From Marinomonas mediterranea MMB-1 (GTDB lineage: Bacteria > Pseudomonadota > Gammaproteobacteria > Pseudomonadales > Marinomonadaceae), in NCBI RefSeq assembly GCF_000192865.1, contig NC_015276.1:4620317-4684316 (forward strand): DNA of 64,000 nt, read 5' to 3'. Under the pieces are notes generated by a model that saw nothing but the letters and a program-made list of their open reading frames with translations, was not told the DNA's origin and ran no database searches. Positions 1 to 10,100 of the stretch are shown here, piece by piece. Both the position numbers and the translations under genes were made by a program. Each line of letters begins with the position of its first letter. The first letter of the stretch is position 1.

Positions 1-2378
1 GCCCAACCATCTCTATCAAACTGTCTGCACTTCACCCACGTTATGAAGTGGGCAGTGAAGAACGCGTAATGACCGAGCTCTTTGAAAGTGTCAAAGGCCT
101 GATCAAAAAAGCCCGTGCTTTAGACGTCGGTATCACAATCGATGCTGAAGAAGCGGATCGTTTGGAATTGTCTCTTCATCTGTTTGAGAAATTGTACCGC
201 GATGACGTAGCAAAAGGTTGGGGCCTGTTTGGTCTGGTTATCCAAGCTTACTCTAAACGTGCCCTACCTGTTCTAGGTTGGCTTGCAGCCCTTTCTAAAG
301 AGCAAGGCGACCGTATCCCTTTACGCTTAGTAAAAGGCGCATACTGGGATTCTGAGATTAAGCTGTGTCAACAAAAAGGCTTGAGCGGCTATCCAGTATA
401 TACGCGTAAAGAAGCAACTGATGTGTCTTATTTGGCCTGTGCTCACTTCTTGCTAAGCGAACACACTCGTCAGCATATCTTCCCTCAATTTGCGAGCCAC
501 AATGCGCATACTATTGCAGCAATCAGTTGTTTAGCGGAGCAATTAGGCGCGCGAACAGACGAATTTGAATTCCAACGCTTGCATGGTATGGGCGACGCTC
601 TATATAATCGCCTGATAAAAGACCGTGATGTTTGTGTGCGTATTTACGCCCCCGTCGGCAGCCACAAAGATTTGCTTCCTTACTTGGTTCGCCGCCTTCT
701 TGAAAACGGTGCAAACAGTTCGTTCGTACACCGTCTTGTTGATGCGACTTACCCAGTTTCAGACCTTGTCGACCACCCTGTTACGACACTTAAAGGTCGC
801 AAAACCCTGCATAACCCTTATATCAAATTACCTATCGACATGTTTGAGGACCGCAAAAACTCATACGGACCAAACATCGAGATCGAATCTGAGTGGGGAC
901 CATTCAAAGCAGAAATAGACGCTTTTATGGAACAAAGCACCCAATGGCGAGCGTTCCCAATTGTAGGTGGTGTTAACGTAGAAACAAACGACACGCATGC
1001 AATCGACAGTCCTTATGACCACAACCAAAACACGGGGCGTATGGATTGGGCCAATAAAGACGTTGTGACATCTGCGATTGATAAAGCTGAAGCAGCCTTC
1101 CCTGAGTGGAACGCAAAACCAGCTTCAGAACGCGCCATTTGTTTAGACAAAATGGCTGACCTAATGGAAGAAAACTACCCTGAGCTAATGGCAATCTGTC
1201 ATCGTGAAGCAGGGAAAACCATTCAGGACAGCATCGATGAAGTACGTGAAGCGGTTGATTTCTGCCGTTATTACGCACAGGAAGCTCGTAACCATTTTGA
1301 AAACCCAACGACGTTTAAGAACTATCTTGGCGAATCGAAAGAAGCACAACTAAAAGGCCGTGGTGTCTTTGCGTGTATTAGCCCATGGAACTTCCCATTG
1401 GCAATCTTTACTGGTCAAGTTGTTGCGGCACTGGTATCTGGGAACACAGTTATTTGTAAGCCTGCCGAACAGACGTCTTTAATTGCTTATCGTGCTGTTC
1501 AAATGCTACATAAAGCCGGTGTACCTGGCGATGTACTGCATTTGGTACCAGGAGACGGAATGACCGTTGGTGCACCGTTAACCTGCGACAAACGCATCGC
1601 AGGTGTTGCTTTTACTGGTTCTACTGGCACAGCACAGATGATTAACCGTACATTGGCTGCTCGCGGCGTCGCGCCCGTTCCTGTGATTGCAGAAACAGGT
1701 GGTCAGAACGCCATGTTGATTGATTCAACGTCGTTACCTGAACAGGTTGTTCGCGATGCTGTTCGCTCTGCTTTCGCGTCTGCGGGTCAACGTTGTTCAG
1801 CGCTACGAGTCATGTTTGTTCAAGCAGACATTGCGGATCGCGTCATTCCGATGATCAAAGGGGCAATGAAAGAGCAGTCGGTTGGACTACCTTACCTACA
1901 CAGCACAGATGTAGGCCCAGTTATCGACAAGAAAGCGCAAAATATGTTGCTTGAGCACATTGAGCATATGAAATCTGCAGGTAAATTGATTGCTCAATCC
2001 GACTTGCCAGACTTTGCAGACAAGGGCACGTTCGTCGCGCCAACCGCGTTTGAAATTAAATCGATTGATCAGCTTACTGATGAAAAATTCGGTCCTATCT
2101 TGCATGTGGTTCGCTACAAAGCGAAAGACCTCGATAGCATCATCGATACGATCAATAACTCAGGTTTTGGTTTGACTATGGGTGTTCACAGCCGTAACGA
2201 AACAACGTGCGCTCGCATTGCACAACGAGCTCGCGTGGGTAACCTTTACATCAACCGAGATCAAGTCGGTGCTGTTGTAGGCGTTCAACCTTTCGGCGGA
2301 CAAGGCTTATCGGGAACAGGTCCTAAAGCAGGCGGTCCTCACTACTTACAACGTTTCGCTATTGAGCAATACGTTTAA
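1..2378 (+). CDS. putA: Bifunctional proline dehydrogenase / P5C dehydrogenase PutA (5' truncated by window)
   Basis: Oxidises proline to glutamate in two steps: an FAD proline dehydrogenase, then an NAD-dependent glutamate-semialdehyde dehydrogenase. The reading frame is open from base 3, and the peptide SIKLSALHPRYE, typical of the PutA proline dehydrogenase barrel, lies before the first internal GTG at 48. The true start is therefore outside the window. The barrel continues with RLVKGAYWDSE and the FAD-site RIYAPVGSHKDLL. The dehydrogenase half has the ALDH motifs ISPWNFPLAIF, FTGSTGTAQ, the active-site AGQRCSALR and the C-terminal QPFGGQGLSGTGPKAGGP. The protein stops at FAIEQYV, before the C-terminal ALDH-like domain present in long PutAs such as that of E. 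coli. That domain is encoded by the next gene, 25 bp downstream. Family assignment is firm; the N-terminal length and any DNA-binding domain cannot be seen. Confidence 0.96.
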   Translation, partial: PTISIKLSALHPRYEVGSEERVMTELFESVKGLIKKARALDVGITIDAEEADRLELSLHLFEKLYRDDVAKGWGLFGLVIQAYSKRALPVLGWLAALSKEQGDRIPLRLVKGAYWDSEIKLCQQKGLSGYPVYTRKEATDVSYLACAHFLLSEHTRQHIFPQFASHNAHTIAAISCLAEQLGARTDEFEFQRLHGMGDALYNRLIKDRDVCVRIYAPVGSHKDLLPYLVRRLLENGANSSFVHRLVDATYPVSDLVDHPVTTLKGRKTLHNPYIKLPIDMFEDRKNSYGPNIEIESEWGPFKAEIDAFMEQSTQWRAFPIVGGVNVETNDTHAIDSPYDHNQNTGRMDWANKDVVTSAIDKAEAAFPEWNAKPASERAICLDKMADLMEENYPELMAICHREAGKTIQDSIDEVREAVDFCRYYAQEARNHFENPTTFKNYLGESKEAQLKGRGVFACISPWNFPLAIFTGQVVAALVSGNTVICKPAEQTSLIAYRAVQMLHKAGVPGDVLHLVPGDGMTVGAPLTCDKRIAGVAFTGSTGTAQMINRTLAARGVAPVPVIAETGGQNAMLIDSTSLPEQVVRDAVRSAFASAGQRCSALRVMFVQADIADRVIPMIKGAMKEQSVGLPYLHSTDVGPVIDKKAQNMLLEHIEHMKSAGKLIAQSDLPDFADKGTFVAPTAFEIKSIDQLTDEKFGPILHVVRYKAKDLDSIIDTINNSGFGLTMGVHSRNETTCARIAQRARVGNLYINRDQVGAVVGVQPFGGQGLSGTGPKAGGPHYLQRFAIEQYV

Positions 2379-2403
2379 TCGGCGTTAGAAGGAGAAGATT
2401 ATT

Positions 2404-3090
2404 ATGTCTATCGTACAACCTATTCAAATTAACGTCGCGTTAGAAGTATTTGAGAACTGGGACAGTCTAGGCGTTGAAGGACGCTCACAGTTATTGACAC
2501 TTTCTGCTCAAACGCTAAGCGCAAACCAAGCATTAATGGCGAAATGGCAAATTGAAAATGCGATCCGCCAAATTGGCGAATCAATGATTATGCCTGGGCC
2601 GACTGGCGAAAGTAACGAACTCGCAACACAAGGTCGCGGCGTCTTTCTATGTACTGCAACCGATGCCACCAGCGAGCAAGTAAAAGTAGGCCTTGTTGGT
2701 CAAGTATTCGCAGCGTTAATCGCGGGCAATACTGTGATTACGGTTGGTCCTGAAGGACAGAAAATCATGGATGCGATGGCATCGGTTTTGCCGGAAAATG
2801 TCGTGCAAAATATCGCGGCATCCGCTCAAGATTCCATAATCGAAGCGGATAATCTAGCAGGTATTGCTATCTTATGTGACCAGAGTACTGCAAGGGATTT
2901 GAATCAAAGATTGGCAGTAAAATCGGGGCTTATTTCTCAACTTTGTGAAGAGATAGACTCGCAGGACTTGTCTACTATTGCAGCACCACACTATGTGCTT
3001 CGCTTTGTCACAGAGCAAACCGTCAGTATCAACACAACCGCCATTGGTGGTAATGCTAGCCTGCTAGCACTTGGTAGCCACGACGACTAA
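2404..3090 (+). CDS. Detached PutA C-terminal (ALDH-superfamily) domain protein
   Basis: This 228-residue protein matches the C-terminal domain that long PutA proteins carry after the P5C dehydrogenase. Shared signatures are MPGPTGESNEL, then RGVFLC, AGNTVI, and the terminal beta-flap FVTEQTVSINTTAIGGNASLL, which compares with the E. coli PutA end SVNTAAAGGNASL. In long PutAs this domain has no catalytic cysteine and helps close the substrate channel and dimer. Here it has its own ATG and a good ribosome site (aaggag at about 2390), so it is a separate polypeptide and not a simple frameshift. It is surely cotranscribed with putA and probably assembles with it. Similar small proteins next to putA in Vibrio are often named 1-pyrroline-5-carboxylate dehydrogenase, but no active-site Cys motif is visible, so catalysis is unlikely. 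Confidence 0.85.
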   Translation: MSIVQPIQINVALEVFENWDSLGVEGRSQLLTLSAQTLSANQALMAKWQIENAIRQIGESMIMPGPTGESNELATQGRGVFLCTATDATSEQVKVGLVGQVFAALIAGNTVITVGPEGQKIMDAMASVLPENVVQNIAASAQDSIIEADNLAGIAILCDQSTARDLNQRLAVKSGLISQLCEEIDSQDLSTIAAPHYVLRFVTEQTVSINTTAIGGNASLLALGSHDD

Positions 3091-3132
3091 CCATACCAAC
3101 TGAATAGCACCCACCCAGGTCGCTTTTTCTTT

Positions 3133-3180
3133 AGCCTTTCTGTTTAGCCTCCCTAAAACTAAACAGAAAGGCTTTTTTTA
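3133..3180. terminator. Bidirectional terminator between putA region and the REC-GGDEF gene
   Basis: A 14-bp perfect inverted repeat (arms agcctttctgttta at 3133-3146 and its complement at 3160-3173) is followed by a T7 run on the + strand. It ends the putA transcript. The right arm also encodes the last codons and the stop of the convergent REC-GGDEF gene (stop at 3159-3161), so coding sequence and terminator overlap. Confidence 0.85.
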
Positions 3181-4106
3181 TTGTCGCTTGTGTCTTCCAT
3201 CCGACTCCAAAGAACTCGGTTCCTTCCCTGCTGCTTGGCTTTGTATAGCAACTGATCCGCTTTATCTAATGCTTTAGTCGGTTCGAGAGTGAATTCAGGT
3301 AAACAATAGACCCCTCCCATACTGACTGTGACGTACTCTATGTCGTCTTCTCGACTATGAGGGATCTTCAGATCTTTAATGGCAACCCAACACGCCTCTG
3401 TCAGCTTCTGAACTTGATCTTCGTCTTTTTCGGAAAGGATCAATACAAACTCTTCTCCACCATATCGCGCAATAAGATCGTTTTCTGAGTCAATATTAGA
3501 ACTAATGGCTGACGCCACCTTCTCAAGTACGATATCGCCAGCGGCATGACCAAACGTGTCGTTGTATTGCTTAAAGTAATCGATATCAATCATGACCAAT
3601 GCGAATGAAGCGCGCTTTTCTTGGCTTTGTAGCCATGTTTCTTTGAGATGTCCATCAAATTTACGTCGGTTAGCAATCGAGGTTAAAGGGTCAATATTTG
3701 ACAACCGCTCGAGCAAGTAGCGCTGCTGAAGCAATTTTAAATGTAATTGAACTCGTGCCTTTACAATGTCAGCATGAAACGGCTTATGAATGTAGTCGCA
3801 TGCCCCGAGCTTTAAACCATTCGCTTCACTATCAGCATCACTCAATGCACTAACAAAAATAACAGGTATAGAGCTGGTTTCGGGCAATCGCTTTAACTCA
3901 GAGATCACCGAAAAGCCGTCCATGCCTGGCATAATGACATCAAGCAGGATGATGTCGGGCTTCATTTGTCTCGCCTTTGCGATTGCCTGTTGACCGTCCT
4001 TAGCCAGAATAACGTGAACCTCATCTCTCAATAAATCACTAAGGATACGCAAGTTATTCTTTTCATCGTCCACGATGAGTACGGTAGGCAGTTCTTTGCT
4101 AATCAT
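3159..4106 (-). CDS. REC-GGDEF response regulator, diguanylate cyclase
   Basis: Predicted to make cyclic di-GMP from two GTP when its receiver is phosphorylated. The receiver domain covers about residues 7-125, with acidic pocket D13-D14, phospho-acceptor D56 in LLDVIMP and K108 in HKPF. The GGDEF domain covers about 140-300, with signature RYGGEEF (GGEEF at 216-220), so the active site is intact. The residues before it (SEND) do not form the RxxD inhibitory site, so product inhibition at the usual I-site looks absent. The gene starts 7 bp after the giant hybrid kinase gene and must be cotranscribed with it. The kinase HPt domain is the obvious phosphodonor, though this pairing is inferred from position. 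The last codons lie inside a terminator hairpin. Confidence 0.93.
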   Translation of the reverse strand: MISKELPTVLIVDDEKNNLRILSDLLRDEVHVILAKDGQQAIAKARQMKPDIILLDVIMPGMDGFSVISELKRLPETSSIPVIFVSALSDADSEANGLKLGACDYIHKPFHADIVKARVQLHLKLLQQRYLLERLSNIDPLTSIANRRKFDGHLKETWLQSQEKRASFALVMIDIDYFKQYNDTFGHAAGDIVLEKVASAISSNIDSENDLIARYGGEEFVLILSEKDEDQVQKLTEACWVAIKDLKIPHSREDDIEYVTVSMGGVYCLPEFTLEPTKALDKADQLLYKAKQQGRNRVLWSRMEDTSDNKKSLSV

Positions 4107-4113
4107 AAAACGT

Positions 4114-7100
4114 TTAGGGCTCTAGTTGCTTTCTTAGCTCGGTAATGACAGTCGCTGCTTTTTCAAATTCGATTTCGTCGACTAACTTATCGACTTCCAA
4201 AACATGTTCATACCAAGAGCGGTCTTTACTAACCTGTTTTAACTCATTTAAGAGCGTTTCTACTGAGAAATCCGATTTTTCAAGGAGTTTTTGAATTTCA
4301 GTAACGAGTTCATTAATAGAAGATATACTAAATTTTTGCTCATTTTGCGAGCAATTTGTATAATTTCCTACCACCTGGTCAATTTTACTCAGCAATGGCG
4401 TAAGTAAAGAGCACAGTCTTTCGAGTTCAAGCTTCCCTTCTTCTTTATTCGCTAACCGCTTCTCTAAGTCCTGAGCTAAATCAAATGCGTTTTTTGCACC
4501 AATATAAGCAAGGTTCGATTTGAGAGAGTGTACTTTAATATAGAGCGCACCGAGATCATTGCTTTCAACACACGCTCTAAGCTCATTCACGATATTATGG
4601 TATAAGCTATTAAACTCAACCACCGTACTGATATAGAGAGGCAAACGCTGTTTTACACGAGACAGCGCGCGATAAGTATCCAAACCAACCTCGTTATACA
4701 AGGCATGCACAAAATTAACGGCACTGTCCTCACCCTTTAGAGGCTCTTCCGATAACGCTTTTGGTACAGACGACATATGCCGCTTCATCACCCCATACAA
4801 TTCATCAATGTCTACCGGTTTGGTAATGTAGTCATTCATCCCTGCTTCAAGACAGCGCTGCTTATCTTCGACACTGGCATGCGCAGTCATTGCCACAATA
4901 GGCAGTGTTTTTTCATCAAAAACAGCTCGGATTTTTCGGGTTGCCGTAATGCCATCCATAATCGGCATTTGCAGATCCATCAGAACAACATCGTAGTGAA
5001 CCTCTTGTACTTTTTCTAATGCTTGTTGGCCATTTTCAGCCATGTCTAACATGACACCTGACTCTTCGAGGTAACCTAAAACAACGCGGCTATTAAGTTC
5101 ATTATCTTCTACCAAAAGCACTCGCTTATGACGCAAAACCGCACCTTCGACAGGCAATTCATCTGTGGCAGCATGCGCTGGTACAAGACGATTTGGGTAG
5201 TGCTCAACGAGCGCCTGACGCAATGAACTCAGATCAACGGGTTTATCAAGCACATCATCAATGTCACGATCAACACTCAGCAGTTGCTTCTCTTCGTCAG
5301 AGAACGACGACACGATGATACTCGTTAAGTTTTTATTCGATGACTCTTTCTTGATTTTTCGGATCGTATCCAAGCAATCCACGCCCGCTAGGTAGCGCTC
5401 CATCAAAAGAACATCGTAATTCGTGGATGCACCGTTTCCTTCTCGAATACATTCCAATGCCTCGATAGGAGCGCCCACATCATCACACTGTACGCCAATT
5501 TCTTTCAGCATATAAACGATGGCTCGTCGAGCGATGTTGCTGTCATCCACCACCAAGACTCTCACTTTTGAAAAGTCTAAATGCTTATAAGCCAAATCGT
5601 TATCTTCCTGATACGAATGCACCGGGATTCTGAAGCCAAACGTCGACCCCTTCCCAAGATGGCTCCGCACCCAGATTTGCCCTTTCATTAACTCAACAAG
5701 CTGTCGGCAAATTGCCAATCCTAAGCCTGTCCCTCCATATTTTCGGGTGATGGAAGCATCGGCCTGAGTAAAAGGTTTAAACAACTCCCTTTGATGTTCT
5801 TGAGTTAAACCAACACCTGAATCAGTAACATCAAACCTGACTTGCGGCGTACCCTCTTGCGTTTGCTCTAAGCTTACTCGAATTCCAACAAATCCTTTTT
5901 CAGTAAACTTAATGGCATTACTCACTAAGTTCGTCAGTATTTGCTGCAAGCGCAAAGGGTCGCCCAGCAGTAAGGCTGGCACATCGGAGTCAATATCAAC
6001 ATGAAGCTCTAGTGCTTTTTCTTTTGCTTTTAGCGCGCAAATGGTAACGATTCTGGACATCACAGACTGTAACTCAAATCGAGTTTGCTCCAGTACCATC
6101 TTATGCGCTTCGATTTTGGAGTAATCCAAAATGTCATTGATAATGCCTAATAGACCTTCTGCGGACTCGAGGATTTTGTCCATAAAGTCTTTTTGATCTA
6201 GGTTCAATGGTGTCTTCAGTGTGAGTCGGCTTAATCCAATGATCGCATTCATCGGTGTGCGAATTTCATGACTCATCGTGGCAAGGAACAACGACTTAGC
6301 CCGGTTCGCTTCTTCTGCGAGCACCTTCGCAACATTCAGTTCTTCAGTTCGGTCCGTGACTCGCTTTTCAAGCGTTTCATACACCAACGCATTTTCAATC
6401 GAAATGGCCGCTTGACCCGCTAAGATATTAAGCGCCTGCAAACGATCGGTTGTAAAAGCCGCGGGGACAAGGTTGTTTTCAAGATACAACAACCCGATTA
6501 TTTTCCCGCGTTTTAAAATAGGGTAGCAAAGCACCGACAAAGGCTGATATTTGGAGACATATGCGTCTTTACTATAATTACTGCTTTGTCGGGCATCATC
6601 GATAATAACTGGCGCGTGAGTACGCCTTACATAGGTAATGATGGATAAAGGGATTTCGTCCCTCAGCTGTTCTGAGATTACTCGGTTTTGCATAACCTGT
6701 ATTTTGCTATCCTGAATGCCCCCTGACGCTTGAATCCGCCATTGGCCATCCATGTTCAATACAAGCGATCCCTTTTGCGCACCCGCTTCAGCTAAGATAG
6801 TGACCATTAGCTTTTCGAGCAACTGTTCCAAGACTATCTCTTCAGAGATGATCTGGGCTGCTCTCATTACCGACATCAAATCTAAATTTCCAGAGCTGAT
6901 CGTGGTATCCGTAAAGCTCTGTGTCGTAAAATGCTCAGCGTAAGTTTCGCGACTTCGAATTAATTCAGGGTATTCTTTTTCTAGCTGCCCCGCTTTGGCG
7001 TACGCGCCCCAGCTCATATAGCCATGATGCGCTTCACGTAAATAGTAATACGCAAATTTACGTTTATTCTTGTTGTCCCAAAAACGAGCGGCCAACTCAT

Positions 7101-10100
7101 TTGCAATGGCTGCGTGTTGTTGAAACCCATTGTCTAACGCAAGTTCGATGGCTTTATCGTATAAATCAATGGCTTCAGAGTCATTACCTTCAAGCCGCGC
7201 AATTTCTGCCTTAAGTAACAGCTCACGATGCATAAAATTGTGAGCATTATGTTCGGCCCAATCTTGGAGGCGACTTAAATTACTATGAAGCTGTTTTTGA
7301 CGGCGCTCGACAAATTCATGTCCTTCTTCCAACGACGCTAACAACAAGCTTTGTATAAAGTAATACTCTGCGTTGGTTAACCAACCAAACGTTGCAGGAA
7401 GCGTTCCTTCAGCTTGTTCCGCCATCGATACGCCTTCCTCAAAACGCCCTAAAAGCAGGCATTCCAACATTTTGGTCGTATGGTAGTAATTCAAGCACAA
7501 CGCATGTTGCTGACTCGCCATTTTTTGAACAAAACTGTCTTCGCTAAAGCCATCCTCATCCCAAGCGTAAAGGTTGTCACTTTCGCCCGTCAGCAGCCGA
7601 TTGTTTCTTTCTAATATTTCCAATACTTCTAGCGTATTGGGATCGCCCATACTTTCAATAATCGGCCGAATGGTTCGAGTTTCCGCTTGAATGTCGGACA
7701 AGGAAAAGCCTGCCAGCTTCATCAGTTTCAATATATGGAAAGCACTGTAACTGATCCAGATACGGTCTCCAACATCCATTCCAGCCGCTAAGGCAGTGCG
7801 CAGCAACTTGATACTTTCTTTTACAGGAATCGTCCAGGCACTGTTGGTGACACCAAACATAGTGTAAACCTTACACCGGAACGGAATATTATTGGTTTTT
7901 TCGACAAGATTAACCGCCAGTTCACCAAACTCGTAGCCAGACTGATAGTCACCAAAAAATGCACTGAGCATAGAACCATAGTTAACATAGCCAAATGGTG
8001 ATATGTCACCATTACCATATTCAATAGACTGCACCACCATTTTGACAACGGCCAATGTACTCATCGGCAAGTTCACATTGATAGCAGGTCCCCAAATAAG
8101 ACCATATAGCTTGCTCAATATTACTTGCTTTTCATCCGTCATTTCCGGCAGTTCAAGCAACGAAGCGGCCGTATTTTTCTTCAAATAACCGTGAATCGCC
8201 TCAGACTCTTTTAACATCGCTTGTTCAAGGTCTTCCGGCGTATCAGGCCAATAAACGCCCAATAATCGAATACCCTCACAACCGGATTCAAGCGCTTCTA
8301 AAAAACGGCCATGATTAGAATACAGCTCCGTTTGCAGCGCATAGATATCCGCTTTGGCTAGATCATTCGACGCGTGATCCAATAACGAACGGCAATACGT
8401 GTGGGCCGCGTCAATATCCCCGCAAAGTTGTTCCGCTTCGGCACTTTCTTTTACACATTCAAACTTCAAATCACTGTGTGTTTTCCAACCCTCTTCACCC
8501 AGTAGATCGTTGGCGACATTAATATAAGTCAACGCCAGATCATACGCGTTAGCACGCTTCGCTCTTTGACTCGCAGTTAAGTTATAACGCACTAATTCAA
8601 GCCTAAATGCGTCGGTGTCAATCAGACGAATAGAACGGTTTAAATGATTGACGATACTGAACAACCTCTCGGAGGAGTCATCACTTTTAGTTTGCTCAAT
8701 CAGTAATTTGCCAATTTTATAATGTGCAACCGAACGGTCATTCGTTGACGTCAGAAAATAGGCCGCTTGCTGAACCTGGTCATGCAGAAAACGATATCGA
8801 ACCGTCGATGAGCTAGATGAAGATATACTAAGTGCCGTCGTCGACAATAAAGCGTCATCAATGGAGACAACAATCCCTTGAGAAGCCGCGTTTCGAATGT
8901 GCTGTTCTACATCACTAACCTCGCGATTATTCAAGCTAGCGAGCATCACTAAGTCAAATTCATTGCCAATACAGGCCGCGAGCTGACAAAGCTCTTGGGT
9001 TTCTTTAGGCAACCGGTGAATCTTACTTTGCATAAGGTCCACCACATTATCCGATACTTGCCACGCATCAATCCGCTCAATGTCCCAAGACCACTTTCCT
9101 TCAAACCGGTCAAAATAGAGTAAGGCTTCTTTGTGCAGCGCTTCCAACAATTGATTCAGAAAAAATGGATTTCCAAGAGTCTTATTAAAGCAACGTTTCG
9201 CCAAGGCTTTCTGATCCGAATCGTGTCGGTTAACGGTATCACCAATAAAGGCTTCGACCTGTTCAAGCGATAACGCATTCAGTTTTATATCAACGACTTG
9301 AAATTGTTGTTGCTGATGCACCTCTTTAAGAACAAGCGTCAGTTTATCCGTCGCCGCGACTTCATTATCTCGATACGCGCCGAGCAAGAGTAGGTGGTGC
9401 ATTTGACTATTACGTGTTGCATTCTCAATCAATTGCAGCGATGCATTGTCAGCCCATTGCAAGTCGTCTAAAAACATCACTAGAGGATATTTTTCACTAC
9501 AAAATAGCTCGATAAAGCGCGGAAAAATAATATTAAATCGATTTTGAGATTCAATCGCCGAAATGTGAACTAGCTCAGGCTGATCACCGACAATTAAAGA
9601 GAGATCTGGAATAAAGTCAGTCATGACTCGACCATTCTCACCAAGCACTTCAATTAAGCTCGCGCGCCACACATCTATCTTACTTTCGTCTTCCATTAGT
9701 ATCTGACGAATTAAATCCTGACACGCTTTTTTAATCGCCGAATACGGAAGGTCACGATTATATTGATCAAATTTTCCTTGAATGAAAAAACCTGATTTCG
9801 CTTCAATAGGCTGACGTAACTCATTAATCAAGCAGGATTTACCTATCCCGGCATACCCGCTAATCAAACCAAATACGGCTTGACCAGAAAAACACGAGTC
9901 AACAGCATTAGAGAGCTGGGCGAGCTGCTCTTCACGCCCATAAAGTTTGTTCGGCACCGAAAAGTAAGAAGATTGATCCTTCTGCCCAATCATAAAACTC
10001 GACACTTCATTATGTAGATCGAGTTCATCAATACAGCGGCGTAAGTCGTGAATCAGGCCGGATGCGCTTTGATATCGCCCCTCCGGCGTTTTCGCTAACA

